From assembly GCA_964552675.1 (NCBI GenBank), contig CAZKHJ010000005.1, positions 65,416 through 129,415 on the forward strand: a DNA stretch of 64,000 nt. Reading direction: 5' to 3'. A program made the position numbers and the translations under genes. Below, piece after piece: positions 8,431-15,828 of the stretch. Position 1 is the first letter of the stretch, and every line of letters begins with the position of its first letter. This DNA is from Sulfurimicrobium sp964552675. Its GTDB lineage: Bacteria; Pseudomonadota; Gammaproteobacteria; Burkholderiales; Sulfuricellaceae. The notes below the pieces were generated by a model that was not told the DNA's origin, searched no databases, and worked only from the letters and a program-made list of their open reading frames with translations.

Positions 8431-11400
8431 TCTGCCATGCGCAGATGCCGCGCACGCCAGCGCTGCAGTGCACCTTCTACCAGCGAATACACTGCGGGTA
8501 CCACCACCAGGGTGAGCAGGGTGGAGGTAATCATGCCGCCGATCACCGCTACCGCCAGCGGGCCGTTGGTTTCCGCCCCGGCCCCGAGGCCCAGCGCGGC
8601 AGGGAGGAGTGCCAGAATCACCGTCAGGGAGGTCATCAGCACCGGTCTCATGCGGATGGGGCAGGCTTCGCGCAGGGCTTCGTCGATGTTTTTCCCTTCT
8701 TCCCGCCGCTGGTTGGTGAGGTCTACCAGGAGGATGGAATTCTTTGCTACCAGCCCGATCAGCAGCACCAGCCCGATCATGGAATAGATGTTCAGGGTAT
8801 GGTTGAACAGCCACAAGGCCATGACGCCGCCGATAATGGCAAGCGGCTGCGCCACCATGATGATGAAGGGCTGGATGAAGGAGTTGAACTGGCTGGCCAG
8901 AACCATGTATAGCAGCACCAGCGCCAGCGAGAAAGCGAAGACCATGTATTGCACTGTCTTGCCGAATTCCTCAGCCTGGCCGATCATTTTCACGGTGTAG
9001 CCGATAGGCAGGACTTTTGCCGTCGCAGCCTTGACCTTGTTCACGGCATCACCCAGCGGAATGGTTGGGGTGCCATAGAAGGTGGCGGCATACTGCAGGT
9101 CAAAGCGTCCGATGATGGCCGGCCCCAGCGTCTGTTTCACGTTTGCCACGGTGTCCAGGCGCACCAGCGTGCCATCGCGCGAGCGCAGGTAAATCTTGCC
9201 GAGATCGGAGGGTTGACGGAATTCGCCGTCCTTGGCCTTGACCCGGATATCGTAGCGCTGCCCATCGCCGGGAATATCGTTGTATTTGGCGATATCCACG
9301 CCGCCGGAGAGCATGTTGAGCGCCAGTGCCACGTCCTGGGTGGACAATCCGGCAGAAGCGATGCGGGTGCGATCAGAGTTCAACACCAGTTGCGGCAGGT
9401 CGAGTTGCAGATCGAGGTCCATGCGCCCCATGCCGGGGTCGCTCGACAGTGTTTGCTGCAGGTTTTTGGCCAGCCGCCCGACTTCGTCGAGATTGGGGCC
9501 GCTGACCACGAACTGCAAAGGCTCGCCACGCTGGCCGCCAACCATCGGATAGGGTGCGGCGAAGGCGCGCGCGCCGGGAATTTGCGCCAGTTCCTTGCGA
9601 ATGACCGGGATGATCTCCTGCTGCTTGATCTTGCGTTCGCCGCGCGGCGCCATGCGTGCCACCACCATTGCCTGGTTGACCTGGCCGGCGTTGCCGAGGC
9701 CGATCAGGGCAAACTCGGTGACGATTTCCTTGTGGCGGAACAGGATGTCCTCGACCATGCGCAGGCGGCTGTCGGTGTAGTCGATGCTGGAGCCGAGCGG
9801 TGTGCGCAGGTTGACCAGGAAACGGCCTTCGTCCTCATCGGGCACGAAGGTCTTGCCGACATTGGCGAAGAAGAAGCTGCTCGCTGCCACCGTCGCCAGC
9901 GTCAGCGCCACCACTTTCCATCGGTGGCGCAGCGCCTTGTCGAGCAGGTAGCGGTAGAGGCTGTCCATGCCGTGGAAGAAGCGGTCGATGACATAGTAGA
10001 GCCTGCCGTGTTGCTTCGCCACCCGCAGGTAGCGTGAGCACAGCATCGGCGTCAGGGTCAGCGACACGAACAGCGACACCAGCACGCCGAAGGTCACCAC
10101 CACCGCGAAGGACTTGAAGAACTGGCCGATGATGCCGCCGAGAAAAATCACCGGCGCGAAGATCGACACCAGCGACAGGGTTGCGGCGATCACCGCGAAC
10201 ACCACTTCGCGGCTGCCGTTGATGGCGGCCGCAACCGGGTCGGGATCAATCTCCTCGCGGTGGCGGAAGATATTCTCTAAAACCACGATGGCATCGTCCA
10301 CCACCACGCCGATCAGCAGCAGCAGGGCGAGCATGGTCAGCGAATTGAGGGTATAGCCGAAGAAGTAGATCACTGCCACTGCGCCCAGCAGCGACACCGG
10401 GATGGCGGTGGCGATGATCAGGGTGGAACGGATGCTGCGCAGGAACAGCCAGACGATCAGCGAGGCCAGCAGCGTGCCTTCGATCAGGTGCTCCTTGAGC
10501 GAATTGACGATCTCGTTGATGAAGATCGCGTCGTTGGACACGATATCGAGCGTCATGCCGGGCGGCAGCTGCGGGATGATCTCGGTTTCCAGACGCTTCT
10601 TGATCGAGTCGACAATCGCCACGGTATTGGTGTTGGTGACTTTGACGATGCCCAGGCCGATGGTGGTTTTGCCCATGAAACGCGCCAGCTGGCGGTAGTC
10701 GGCCAGGCCATCCTCGACCTCGGCGATATCGCGCAGACGCACCGGCGCGCCGTCGCGGTAGGCGATGATCATTTTCTCCAGTTCATCGAGGCGGTGGAAT
10801 TCCAGGTCGAGCTTGATCAGGTTTTCAGTCTGCTGGCCGACCAGGAAGCCGCCGGCAAGCTGGACATGTTCGTTGGCAAAGGCAAGATTGATGTCCTGTG
10901 CTGTAATCTTCAGTGCGGTCATTTTCGCCGGCAGCAGGTTGACCCGGATAGTGCGGTCGCGGCGTCCGCCCAGGCGTACCTCACCTACGCCGTCGATGGT
11001 TTCCAGGCGCTTCTTGATGACGTTGACAGCGTGCTGGTTGAGCTGCTGCTGGGTACGGTCGCCGCGCAGCGCCAGCCACATGATCGGCATGGCATTGGTT
11101 TCGACCTTGGCTACCACTGGCGGGTCGGCATCCTTGGGTAATCGGCGCAGCACCTGGTTGACTTTGGCCTGCACCTCATTGAAGGCGACATCCACTTTTT
11201 TGTCCAGGTTGAAGGTGATGTTGATCACCGACACGCCGGGCGAAGAAGTGGACTGGATATGTTCGATTCCTGGCACGCTGTTGATCGATGTTTCCAGCAC
11301 ATTGGTGATGCTGGAGTCGACGATGTCCGGGTTGGCGCCTTTCAGGGTGGTGGAAATCGAGACGATGGGGAATTCGATGTAGGGGAAGCGGTCCATGCCG

Positions 11401-11495
11401 ATGCGCTGGTAGCTGATATAACCGAACAGCACCAGCACTGCCGACAGCATGAACGCCAGCACGTGGCGTTTGATGGAAAGCTCGGGCAGCGTCAT
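8427..11495 (-). CDS. RND efflux transporter, inner-membrane permease (HAE1/AcrB-MdtB-like)
   Basis: A 1022-residue proton-driven efflux pump subunit. It begins with the standard RND N terminus and first helix, has two large periplasmic loops (about 35-330 and 550-850) and 12 transmembrane helices. The paired aspartates of the proton relay are visible in helix 4 (GVVVDDAIVVLEN). The start ATG overlaps the stop of the adaptor gene (ATGA), so the two are translationally coupled. The hydrophobic C-terminal cluster and MdtB/HAE1-like features suggest drug or hydrophobic-compound export, but substrate cannot be assigned. No outer-membrane channel gene is present. Confidence 0.93.
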   Translation of the reverse strand: MTLPELSIKRHVLAFMLSAVLVLFGYISYQRIGMDRFPYIEFPIVSISTTLKGANPDIVDSSITNVLETSINSVPGIEHIQSTSSPGVSVINITFNLDKKVDVAFNEVQAKVNQVLRRLPKDADPPVVAKVETNAMPIMWLALRGDRTQQQLNQHAVNVIKKRLETIDGVGEVRLGGRRDRTIRVNLLPAKMTALKITAQDINLAFANEHVQLAGGFLVGQQTENLIKLDLEFHRLDELEKMIIAYRDGAPVRLRDIAEVEDGLADYRQLARFMGKTTIGLGIVKVTNTNTVAIVDSIKKRLETEIIPQLPPGMTLDIVSNDAIFINEIVNSLKEHLIEGTLLASLIVWLFLRSIRSTLIIATAIPVSLLGAVAVIYFFGYTLNSLTMLALLLLIGVVVDDAIVVLENIFRHREEIDPDPVAAAINGSREVVFAVIAATLSLVSIFAPVIFLGGIIGQFFKSFAVVVTFGVLVSLFVSLTLTPMLCSRYLRVAKQHGRLYYVIDRFFHGMDSLYRYLLDKALRHRWKVVALTLATVAASSFFFANVGKTFVPDEDEGRFLVNLRTPLGSSIDYTDSRLRMVEDILFRHKEIVTEFALIGLGNAGQVNQAMVVARMAPRGERKIKQQEIIPVIRKELAQIPGARAFAAPYPMVGGQRGEPLQFVVSGPNLDEVGRLAKNLQQTLSSDPGMGRMDLDLQLDLPQLVLNSDRTRIASAGLSTQDVALALNMLSGGVDIAKYNDIPGDGQRYDIRVKAKDGEFRQPSDLGKIYLRSRDGTLVRLDTVANVKQTLGPAIIGRFDLQYAATFYGTPTIPLGDAVNKVKAATAKVLPIGYTVKMIGQAEEFGKTVQYMVFAFSLALVLLYMVLASQFNSFIQPFIIMVAQPLAIIGGVMALWLFNHTLNIYSMIGLVLLIGLVAKNSILLVDLTNQRREEGKNIDEALREACPIRMRPVLMTSLTVILALLPAALGLGAGAETNGPLAVAVIGGMITSTLLTLVVVPAVYSLVEGALQRWRARHLRMAD

Positions 11496-12559
11496 TTTTT
11501 CTCGCCTTTTGCGCTGGCAGGATCCTTCACGTTAATCCCAGCATTGTCGGTGAGAAAGCCGGCGCCGTCGGCAGCGACCGTTTCGCCTTCCTTGACGCCC
11601 TGCAGTATTTCCACCAGGCCATTCTGGCTGACACCGGTGGTGACAATGCGCTGTACCGCCTTGCCGTTCTCGATTACGTATACCACCTTGCCGGCTGGAC
11701 GTAGCACTACGCTGATCTCCGGCACCGTGACGGCGTGTTCATGCACTTCGATGATGACAGCGCCATTCACTGATGCGCCTGGTTTCCAGCCGCCGGGGTT
11801 GTTCACTTCCACCACGGCATCGAAGGCGCGGCTGGTGCTGCCTACCAGCTGCTGTACCTGCTCGATCTTGCCGGTCACACTGGCATCTGGCGCAGTGGGC
11901 GTGGTCAGTGTCACGGTCTGGCCCACCTTGATGCGCGCCGCGACATTTTCCGGGAAGGGCAGGCGAATCCGCAGTTTCTCGCTGGTGGAGAGCTGGAATA
12001 CCGGCTTGCCCAGGTCGATCCAGTCTCCCACCGAAACAAAACGGTTGTCGACCCGTCCGTCCACCGGTGAGAGGATGCGGGTGCGTGACAGGTTTTTGGT
12101 CGCACGGGTGTGCTGTTCGCGCGCGGCGATATCCTGCGCATCGTAATTTTCGAGCGCGGAAGGAGAAATAAAGCCTTTCCTGGCCAGCTCGCGATAGCGC
12201 TCGGCCAGCTTGTGCTGGCTGATTGCCTGGGCTTCCAGCCGCTTGGCGTCGGCGGAATAATCGGCGGGGTCAATCTCGGCAAGCAACTGGCCTTTCTTTA
12301 CCGCATCGCCGATATCCACCGCCACCTTGATGATGCGGCCCGCCACTTCGGCTCCGACCTTGGGCGCGGTTGAACTGTCCGCTTCGCCGACCGACTGCTC
12401 CAGGATCTGCATGGTGCGAGTCTGGGCCTGGATAACGGTGATGACGGCTGGCGCTAAGCCTTTTTTTTGCTCCTCTGGTTTCTTGGCGCATCCCGGCAGA
12501 ACCAGTGCAGTGCACAGACAGAATGCCGTAAGGTGAATGACAGAAGATGTTTTCATCAT
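11492..12559 (-). CDS. RND efflux periplasmic adaptor (membrane fusion protein), lipoprotein
   Basis: About 355 residues from ATG at 12559. The N terminus is a signal peptide ending in a lipobox (LPGC), so the mature protein is probably anchored to the inner membrane. It then has a split lipoyl/barrel-sandwich domain (AEVAGRIIKVAVDIGDAVKKGQ... and later ILSPVDGRVDNRFV), an alpha-hairpin between them, a beta-barrel and a C-terminal membrane-proximal domain. The frame is open further upstream to 12733 but those residues lack a signal peptide, so the later start is favoured. It precedes and overlaps the pump gene and would bridge it to a TolC-type channel. Confidence 0.92.
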   Translation of the reverse strand: MMKTSSVIHLTAFCLCTALVLPGCAKKPEEQKKGLAPAVITVIQAQTRTMQILEQSVGEADSSTAPKVGAEVAGRIIKVAVDIGDAVKKGQLLAEIDPADYSADAKRLEAQAISQHKLAERYRELARKGFISPSALENYDAQDIAAREQHTRATKNLSRTRILSPVDGRVDNRFVSVGDWIDLGKPVFQLSTSEKLRIRLPFPENVAARIKVGQTVTLTTPTAPDASVTGKIEQVQQLVGSTSRAFDAVVEVNNPGGWKPGASVNGAVIIEVHEHAVTVPEISVVLRPAGKVVYVIENGKAVQRIVTTGVSQNGLVEILQGVKEGETVAADGAGFLTDNAGINVKDPASAKGEKK

Positions 12560-12716
12560 GGTTCCAGTTAAAGAGGGTGCCGAGCGCGAATTCTTTGCCA
12601 GTGCCGGACCGGAATCCGTGCTGTTCCAGTCTGGCGTGTACGAATGAAGTGTCAGCGGGGGTGGGTGACAGGTGAAGAAGCAGGCCGGCCCGACGTTTGA
12701 TGCAATTGTAAGGGCG

Positions 12717-12745
12717 AAAAAAAACCGGCACAAGGCCGGTTTTTT
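12717..12745 (-). terminator. Intrinsic terminator of the sulfur-relay genes
   Basis: AAAACCGGC (12721-12729), loop ACAAG, GCCGGTTTT (12735-12743). On the minus strand it follows the dsrE2 stop and ends in eight T residues. It also has six T residues on the plus strand, so it could work in both directions. Confidence 0.85.
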
Positions 12746-12758
12746 GGTTCAGCTGCCG

Positions 12759-13271
12759 TTAGATAAACAGGCTGATGTCCGCTTCGCCGCCGTACTCGAA
12801 ATAGGTGGCTGCGCCAACGTATTCGATGCCGTCGATGAAATCGCTATGGCTGAAGCCGAACAGCTCAACCGTCATCTGACAGGCCAGAAACTTGACTTCC
12901 GCTTCCTGGCACAGCTCACGCAGATCCGAGATGGTGGCCACGCCATTGTTGGCAATGGTTTTTTTCATCAGTACCGTGGCAATATCTTCATACCAGGGAA
13001 TGGATGCCTGAAGAATGTTGGGGATATTCCAGTTGATGTTCTTGAACCACTGTGGACCAAATGGCATTTTCATCGGCATGCCGGGGTTGCCCAGGGGGCT
13101 GACCTTGAGGCAGGACAAATCCTTGCGCAGGCATTGCAGGCCGTAGAAGGTGAAGAAGATCGTCGCTTCGTAGCCCAGTGCCGCCGCAGTGGAAGCCAGG
13201 ATGAAGGGCGGGTAGGCCCAGTCCAGAGTCCCCTTGGTGGCGATAATCGTTAATTTCTTTTGATCATCCAT
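12759..13271 (-). CDS. dsrE2: DsrE2-type sulfur-transfer protein (DsrE/F/H-like)
   Basis: A 170-residue protein of the DsrE/DrsE fold. Cysteines at positions 47, 54, 121 and 131 are visible; Cys131 in LACQMTVELFG is the conserved position of this family. In sulfur oxidisers the DsrE2 proteins occur with rhodanese and TusA and are thought to take part in cytoplasmic persulfide transfer; several DsrE2s are membrane-associated. It is the last gene before the terminator in the order rhd, tusA, dsrE2. The role is family knowledge plus context; no sulfur-donor partner is proven here. Confidence 0.88.
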   Translation of the reverse strand: MDDQKKLTIIATKGTLDWAYPPFILASTAAALGYEATIFFTFYGLQCLRKDLSCLKVSPLGNPGMPMKMPFGPQWFKNINWNIPNILQASIPWYEDIATVLMKKTIANNGVATISDLRELCQEAEVKFLACQMTVELFGFSHSDFIDGIEYVGAATYFEYGGEADISLFI

Positions 13272-13342
13272 CTCTAAAACCCCTCGTTGCTGTCTATTTT
13301 ATGAGTGTTAGCGGACGCCTGTTTCTGTTCAATTATTTTTTA

Positions 13343-13570
13343 TTATTTCTTCTTCATGAAGAAGGTATATTCGCCGCCAGCTTCGGTAGAGGACATCAAT
13401 TCATTGCCGGTTTGCTTGGCAAATGCCTGGAAGTCTTTAACGGAACCGGGATCGGTGGAGAGAATTTTCAGTACCTGGCCAGAACCGATTTCGGCCAGAG
13501 CTTTCTTGGCGCGCAGAATCGGCAGAGGGCAGTTCAGACCGCGAGCGTCCAGTTCTTTATCAGCATTCAT
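13343..13570 (-). CDS. tusA: TusA family sulfurtransferase
   Basis: A 75-residue protein with the defining motif around Cys14, LNCPLPIL (CPxP), where the cysteine carries the persulfide. TusA receives sulfur from a rhodanese and passes it to DsrE-type or Hdr-type acceptors in sulfur oxidisers. Its position between rhd and dsrE2, on one strand with short gaps, fits the rhd-tusA-dsrE2 cassette. Length equals the usual TusA. The start ATG at 13570 gives the typical N terminus and is preceded by GGAGA. Confidence 0.96.
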   Translation of the reverse strand: MNADKELDARGLNCPLPILRAKKALAEIGSGQVLKILSTDPGSVKDFQAFAKQTGNELMSSTEAGGEYTFFMKKK

Positions 13571-13650
13571 GTAAGTCTCCTAAGCAGGTTAATTGTTGCC
13601 AACGAAAAAAGGGATTATTTATAGTTTGGGAAATTATTGCAACCGAAAAA

Positions 13651-13974
13651 TTAGGCGGGGTTGGCCAGCATCTGGCCGGAACGCATCCAGGCCATGATGC
13701 CGCCTTGCAGATTCATTACGTTGCGGAATCCCTGCTGCGACAGAAAAGCCGTTACCTGGCCGGAGCGTGCGCCGCTCTGGCAATAAAATACCGTGGGGGT
13801 TTCCGCGCACAGTTCGGTCGCCCTGACCGGAATGAGGTGCATCGGAATATGTTCCGCGCCATCGATGATGCCGCGTGCCACTTCGCCTTCGGTGCGCACG
13901 TCGATCAGCTTGATCGTGCCTTCCGCCTTCATTTTTTGTAGATCAACGATATCAATTTGCTGAATGCCGAACAT
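13651..13974 (-). CDS. rhd: Single-domain rhodanese
   Basis: A 107-residue rhodanese with active-site Cys65 in CQSGARSG, the loop that holds the persulfide. It is the first gene of the rhd-tusA-dsrE2 set and is expected to load sulfur onto TusA in the cytoplasm. No signal peptide is present. The start ATG at 13974 has AAGGAGA upstream. The gap to the next upstream gene on the same strand (soeC) is about 100 bases. Confidence 0.93.
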   Translation of the reverse strand: MFGIQQIDIVDLQKMKAEGTIKLIDVRTEGEVARGIIDGAEHIPMHLIPVRATELCAETPTVFYCQSGARSGQVTAFLSQQGFRNVMNLQGGIMAWMRSGQMLANPA

Positions 13975-14077
13975 GTTTTCTCCTTGCGATCAATCAGGTG
14001 CAATTTTAGAAAGCGCTAATATACCAAATTGCGCCTTTTATGCAACATGTTCATTAATCACGGTGTTTCTGTTTTTA

Positions 14078-15004
14078 TTAGCAGCGCTGTGCGCCATGGT
14101 ATAGATTCACCACATGGCGGGCTTCTGCGAAGAACAGCCAGCGTTCCATCACCAGGCCAAACAGGGCGCTCAACGCGGCCATGACCACATCGGACTGCAC
14201 CGGCTTGCCGAGCAGGATGGACAAGGGGTAGATGAAGCCCACGAGGAATACCAGCGCCTTGAGGATCAGGCGGTATTTGCGTGCCACCTGGAAGCCGAAT
14301 TCCTGCGTCAGGAAGGTGCCGTGGGTATGCCCCTGATCCAGCAGCTTGACCTGGGCGCGGTTGAAACCGGTGGCGGTATTGATGCTGGATGCGACACCAG
14401 GGGATTCGATCCAGAAATAATAGATCGCCTTGAGCAGGGCCGCAGCTACCAGCAACGCAATGGTGATGGCGAGAAACAGACCCTGTTGTGCTGCTGGCAG
14501 AAAGGCCAGCAGCAGCAGGGCGCCGGAAAAATGACCCAGAGCCACATAATTGGCGGGCGTCAGTGGCGTGTTCCACTGGCGGATGGTTTTCAGGCAGCCG
14601 TAAATCATGCCAGTGCTGAAAATGGCGGCCCAGGCCAGCAGCAGGGCGGCAAGACCGAAAGCGAAACGTGCGGCTTGCCAGGACTCCGGGGCCAGCCAGG
14701 CCAGTGCCAGATAGAAGAAGGCAAAGGGGAAAAACAGCAGGCCGAAAACGCCCTCGCGCGACAGCCAGGAGGTGCGGAAGCGGGCTACGGCACGCCAGGC
14801 ATTTTTGGGGTTGGCGAGGTGGAAGGTGGAGGAGATAAAGCCACCGGCGACCAGGAAAAAGGCCAGTACGCCGGGCAGCAGTATGTTTTGTGTGCTCAAG
14901 CCGCCGCCCAGCTGGAACAGGTCGGCCAGCACGAGCAGGGCAAACAGGCCCAGGCCCGCACCGGAGCTGACAGTAAAGAAAATAACGCTGAATGCTGGAT
15001 GCAT
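14078..15004 (-). CDS. soeC: Sulfite dehydrogenase membrane anchor (SoeC, DmsC/NrfD-like)
   Basis: A 308-residue polytopic protein with eight or so hydrophobic helices of the DMSO-reductase anchor family. It would hold the SoeAB enzyme on the cytoplasmic face and pass electrons to quinone. The call as SoeC rests on it following soeB and soeA, and on the absence of a Tat signal in soeA. ATG at 15004 is preceded by GGAGA immediately after an inverted repeat. The ratio of anchors to other DmsC proteins cannot distinguish it without alignment, so DMSO or polysulfide reductase anchor is the alternative. Confidence 0.87.
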   Translation of the reverse strand: MHPAFSVIFFTVSSGAGLGLFALLVLADLFQLGGGLSTQNILLPGVLAFFLVAGGFISSTFHLANPKNAWRAVARFRTSWLSREGVFGLLFFPFAFFYLALAWLAPESWQAARFAFGLAALLLAWAAIFSTGMIYGCLKTIRQWNTPLTPANYVALGHFSGALLLLAFLPAAQQGLFLAITIALLVAAALLKAIYYFWIESPGVASSINTATGFNRAQVKLLDQGHTHGTFLTQEFGFQVARKYRLILKALVFLVGFIYPLSILLGKPVQSDVVMAALSALFGLVMERWLFFAEARHVVNLYHGAQRC

Positions 15005-15014
15005 GTTGTTCTCC

Positions 15015-15095
15015 GTGAGGAGTGAGGGATGAGGAGAGTGGAACAGGAGTTGGTGCAGATAGGTGCGCTATTACTCCTTATCCCTTACTCCTCAC
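15015..15095. repeat. Imperfect 22-bp inverted repeat between soeB and soeC
   Basis: The arm at 15015-15036 pairs with the arm at 15074-15095 (20 of 22 positions Watson-Crick, two mismatches) with a 37-base loop. It occupies the soeB-soeC gap and ends one base before the soeC Shine-Dalgarno. On the plus strand the two mismatches would be G-U pairs; on the transcribed minus strand they are A-C. Arms are purine-rich and contain GAGGAG/GTGAGG repeats. A role in mRNA processing or translational control is inference. Confidence 0.7.
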
Positions 15096-15107
15096 TTCTC
15101 ACTAGAT

Positions 15108-15803
15108 TTACCTTTTCACTACCTTGTTGACGAAAGTCTTCAGTTTTTCCTTGAAACCGGGCTTGCCCAGGCCTTCGATCGGGATCGGCTTGGCCTTGCG
15201 CGGCGGCAGGTAATGATTGGTCGGGTTATAGCCCAGTTCCGGCATCAGCTGGTAGCCGCTGCGCTCGCGCACGCGCTGGCTGACCGCGGACTCGGGATCA
15301 TCCAGGTCGCCGAACATGCGGGCGTGGGCCGGACAGGTCAGCACGCAGGCGGGCTGACGGTCTTCCACCGCCAGTTCCTGGTCGTAAATGCGGTCCACGC
15401 ACAGGGTGCATTTCTTCATCGTGCCGGTGGCGCGGTCCAGTTCGCGGGCACCGTAGGGGCAGGCCCAGGAACAGTAGTTGCAGCCCATGCACTTGTTCTG
15501 GTCAATCAGCACGATGCCGTCTTCGGCGCGCTTGTAGGAGGCGCCGGTCGGGCATACCGTGACGCAGGCGGCGTCCTCGCAGTGCATGCAGGACATGGGG
15601 AAGTTGACGGTTTTGCTGGCCGGATATTCGCCCACTTCGTAATGGCGGATGCGGTTGAACCATACGCCCGACGGCTCCGCGCCATAGGGTTCGTAGTCGG
15701 TCAGCGCGCCGATGCTGCCGGATGCGTTCCACTGCTTGCAGGCGATGGCGCAGGCATGGCAGCCGACGCAAACGTCGAGGTCAATTACTAAGCCTAATCT
15801 CAT
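15108..15803 (-). CDS. soeB: Sulfite dehydrogenase iron-sulfur subunit (SoeB)
   Basis: About 231 residues from ATG at 15803. It contains several ferredoxin-type cysteine clusters: CVGCHACAIAC near the N terminus, CMGCNYCSWAC, CTLC in the middle and C-x-x-C groups around residue 150, consistent with four [4Fe-4S] centres of the DmsB/PhsB family. It would shuttle electrons from the molybdenum subunit to SoeC. The start chosen has AAGGAC upstream and lies 25 bases past the soeA stop; a longer open frame that overlaps soeA lacks a ribosome site. Confidence 0.93.
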   Translation of the reverse strand: MRLGLVIDLDVCVGCHACAIACKQWNASGSIGALTDYEPYGAEPSGVWFNRIRHYEVGEYPASKTVNFPMSCMHCEDAACVTVCPTGASYKRAEDGIVLIDQNKCMGCNYCSWACPYGARELDRATGTMKKCTLCVDRIYDQELAVEDRQPACVLTCPAHARMFGDLDDPESAVSQRVRERSGYQLMPELGYNPTNHYLPPRKAKPIPIEGLGKPGFKEKLKTFVNKVVKR

Positions 15804-15828
15804 TCTTTTAAGTCCTTTTGCGCCAGGG

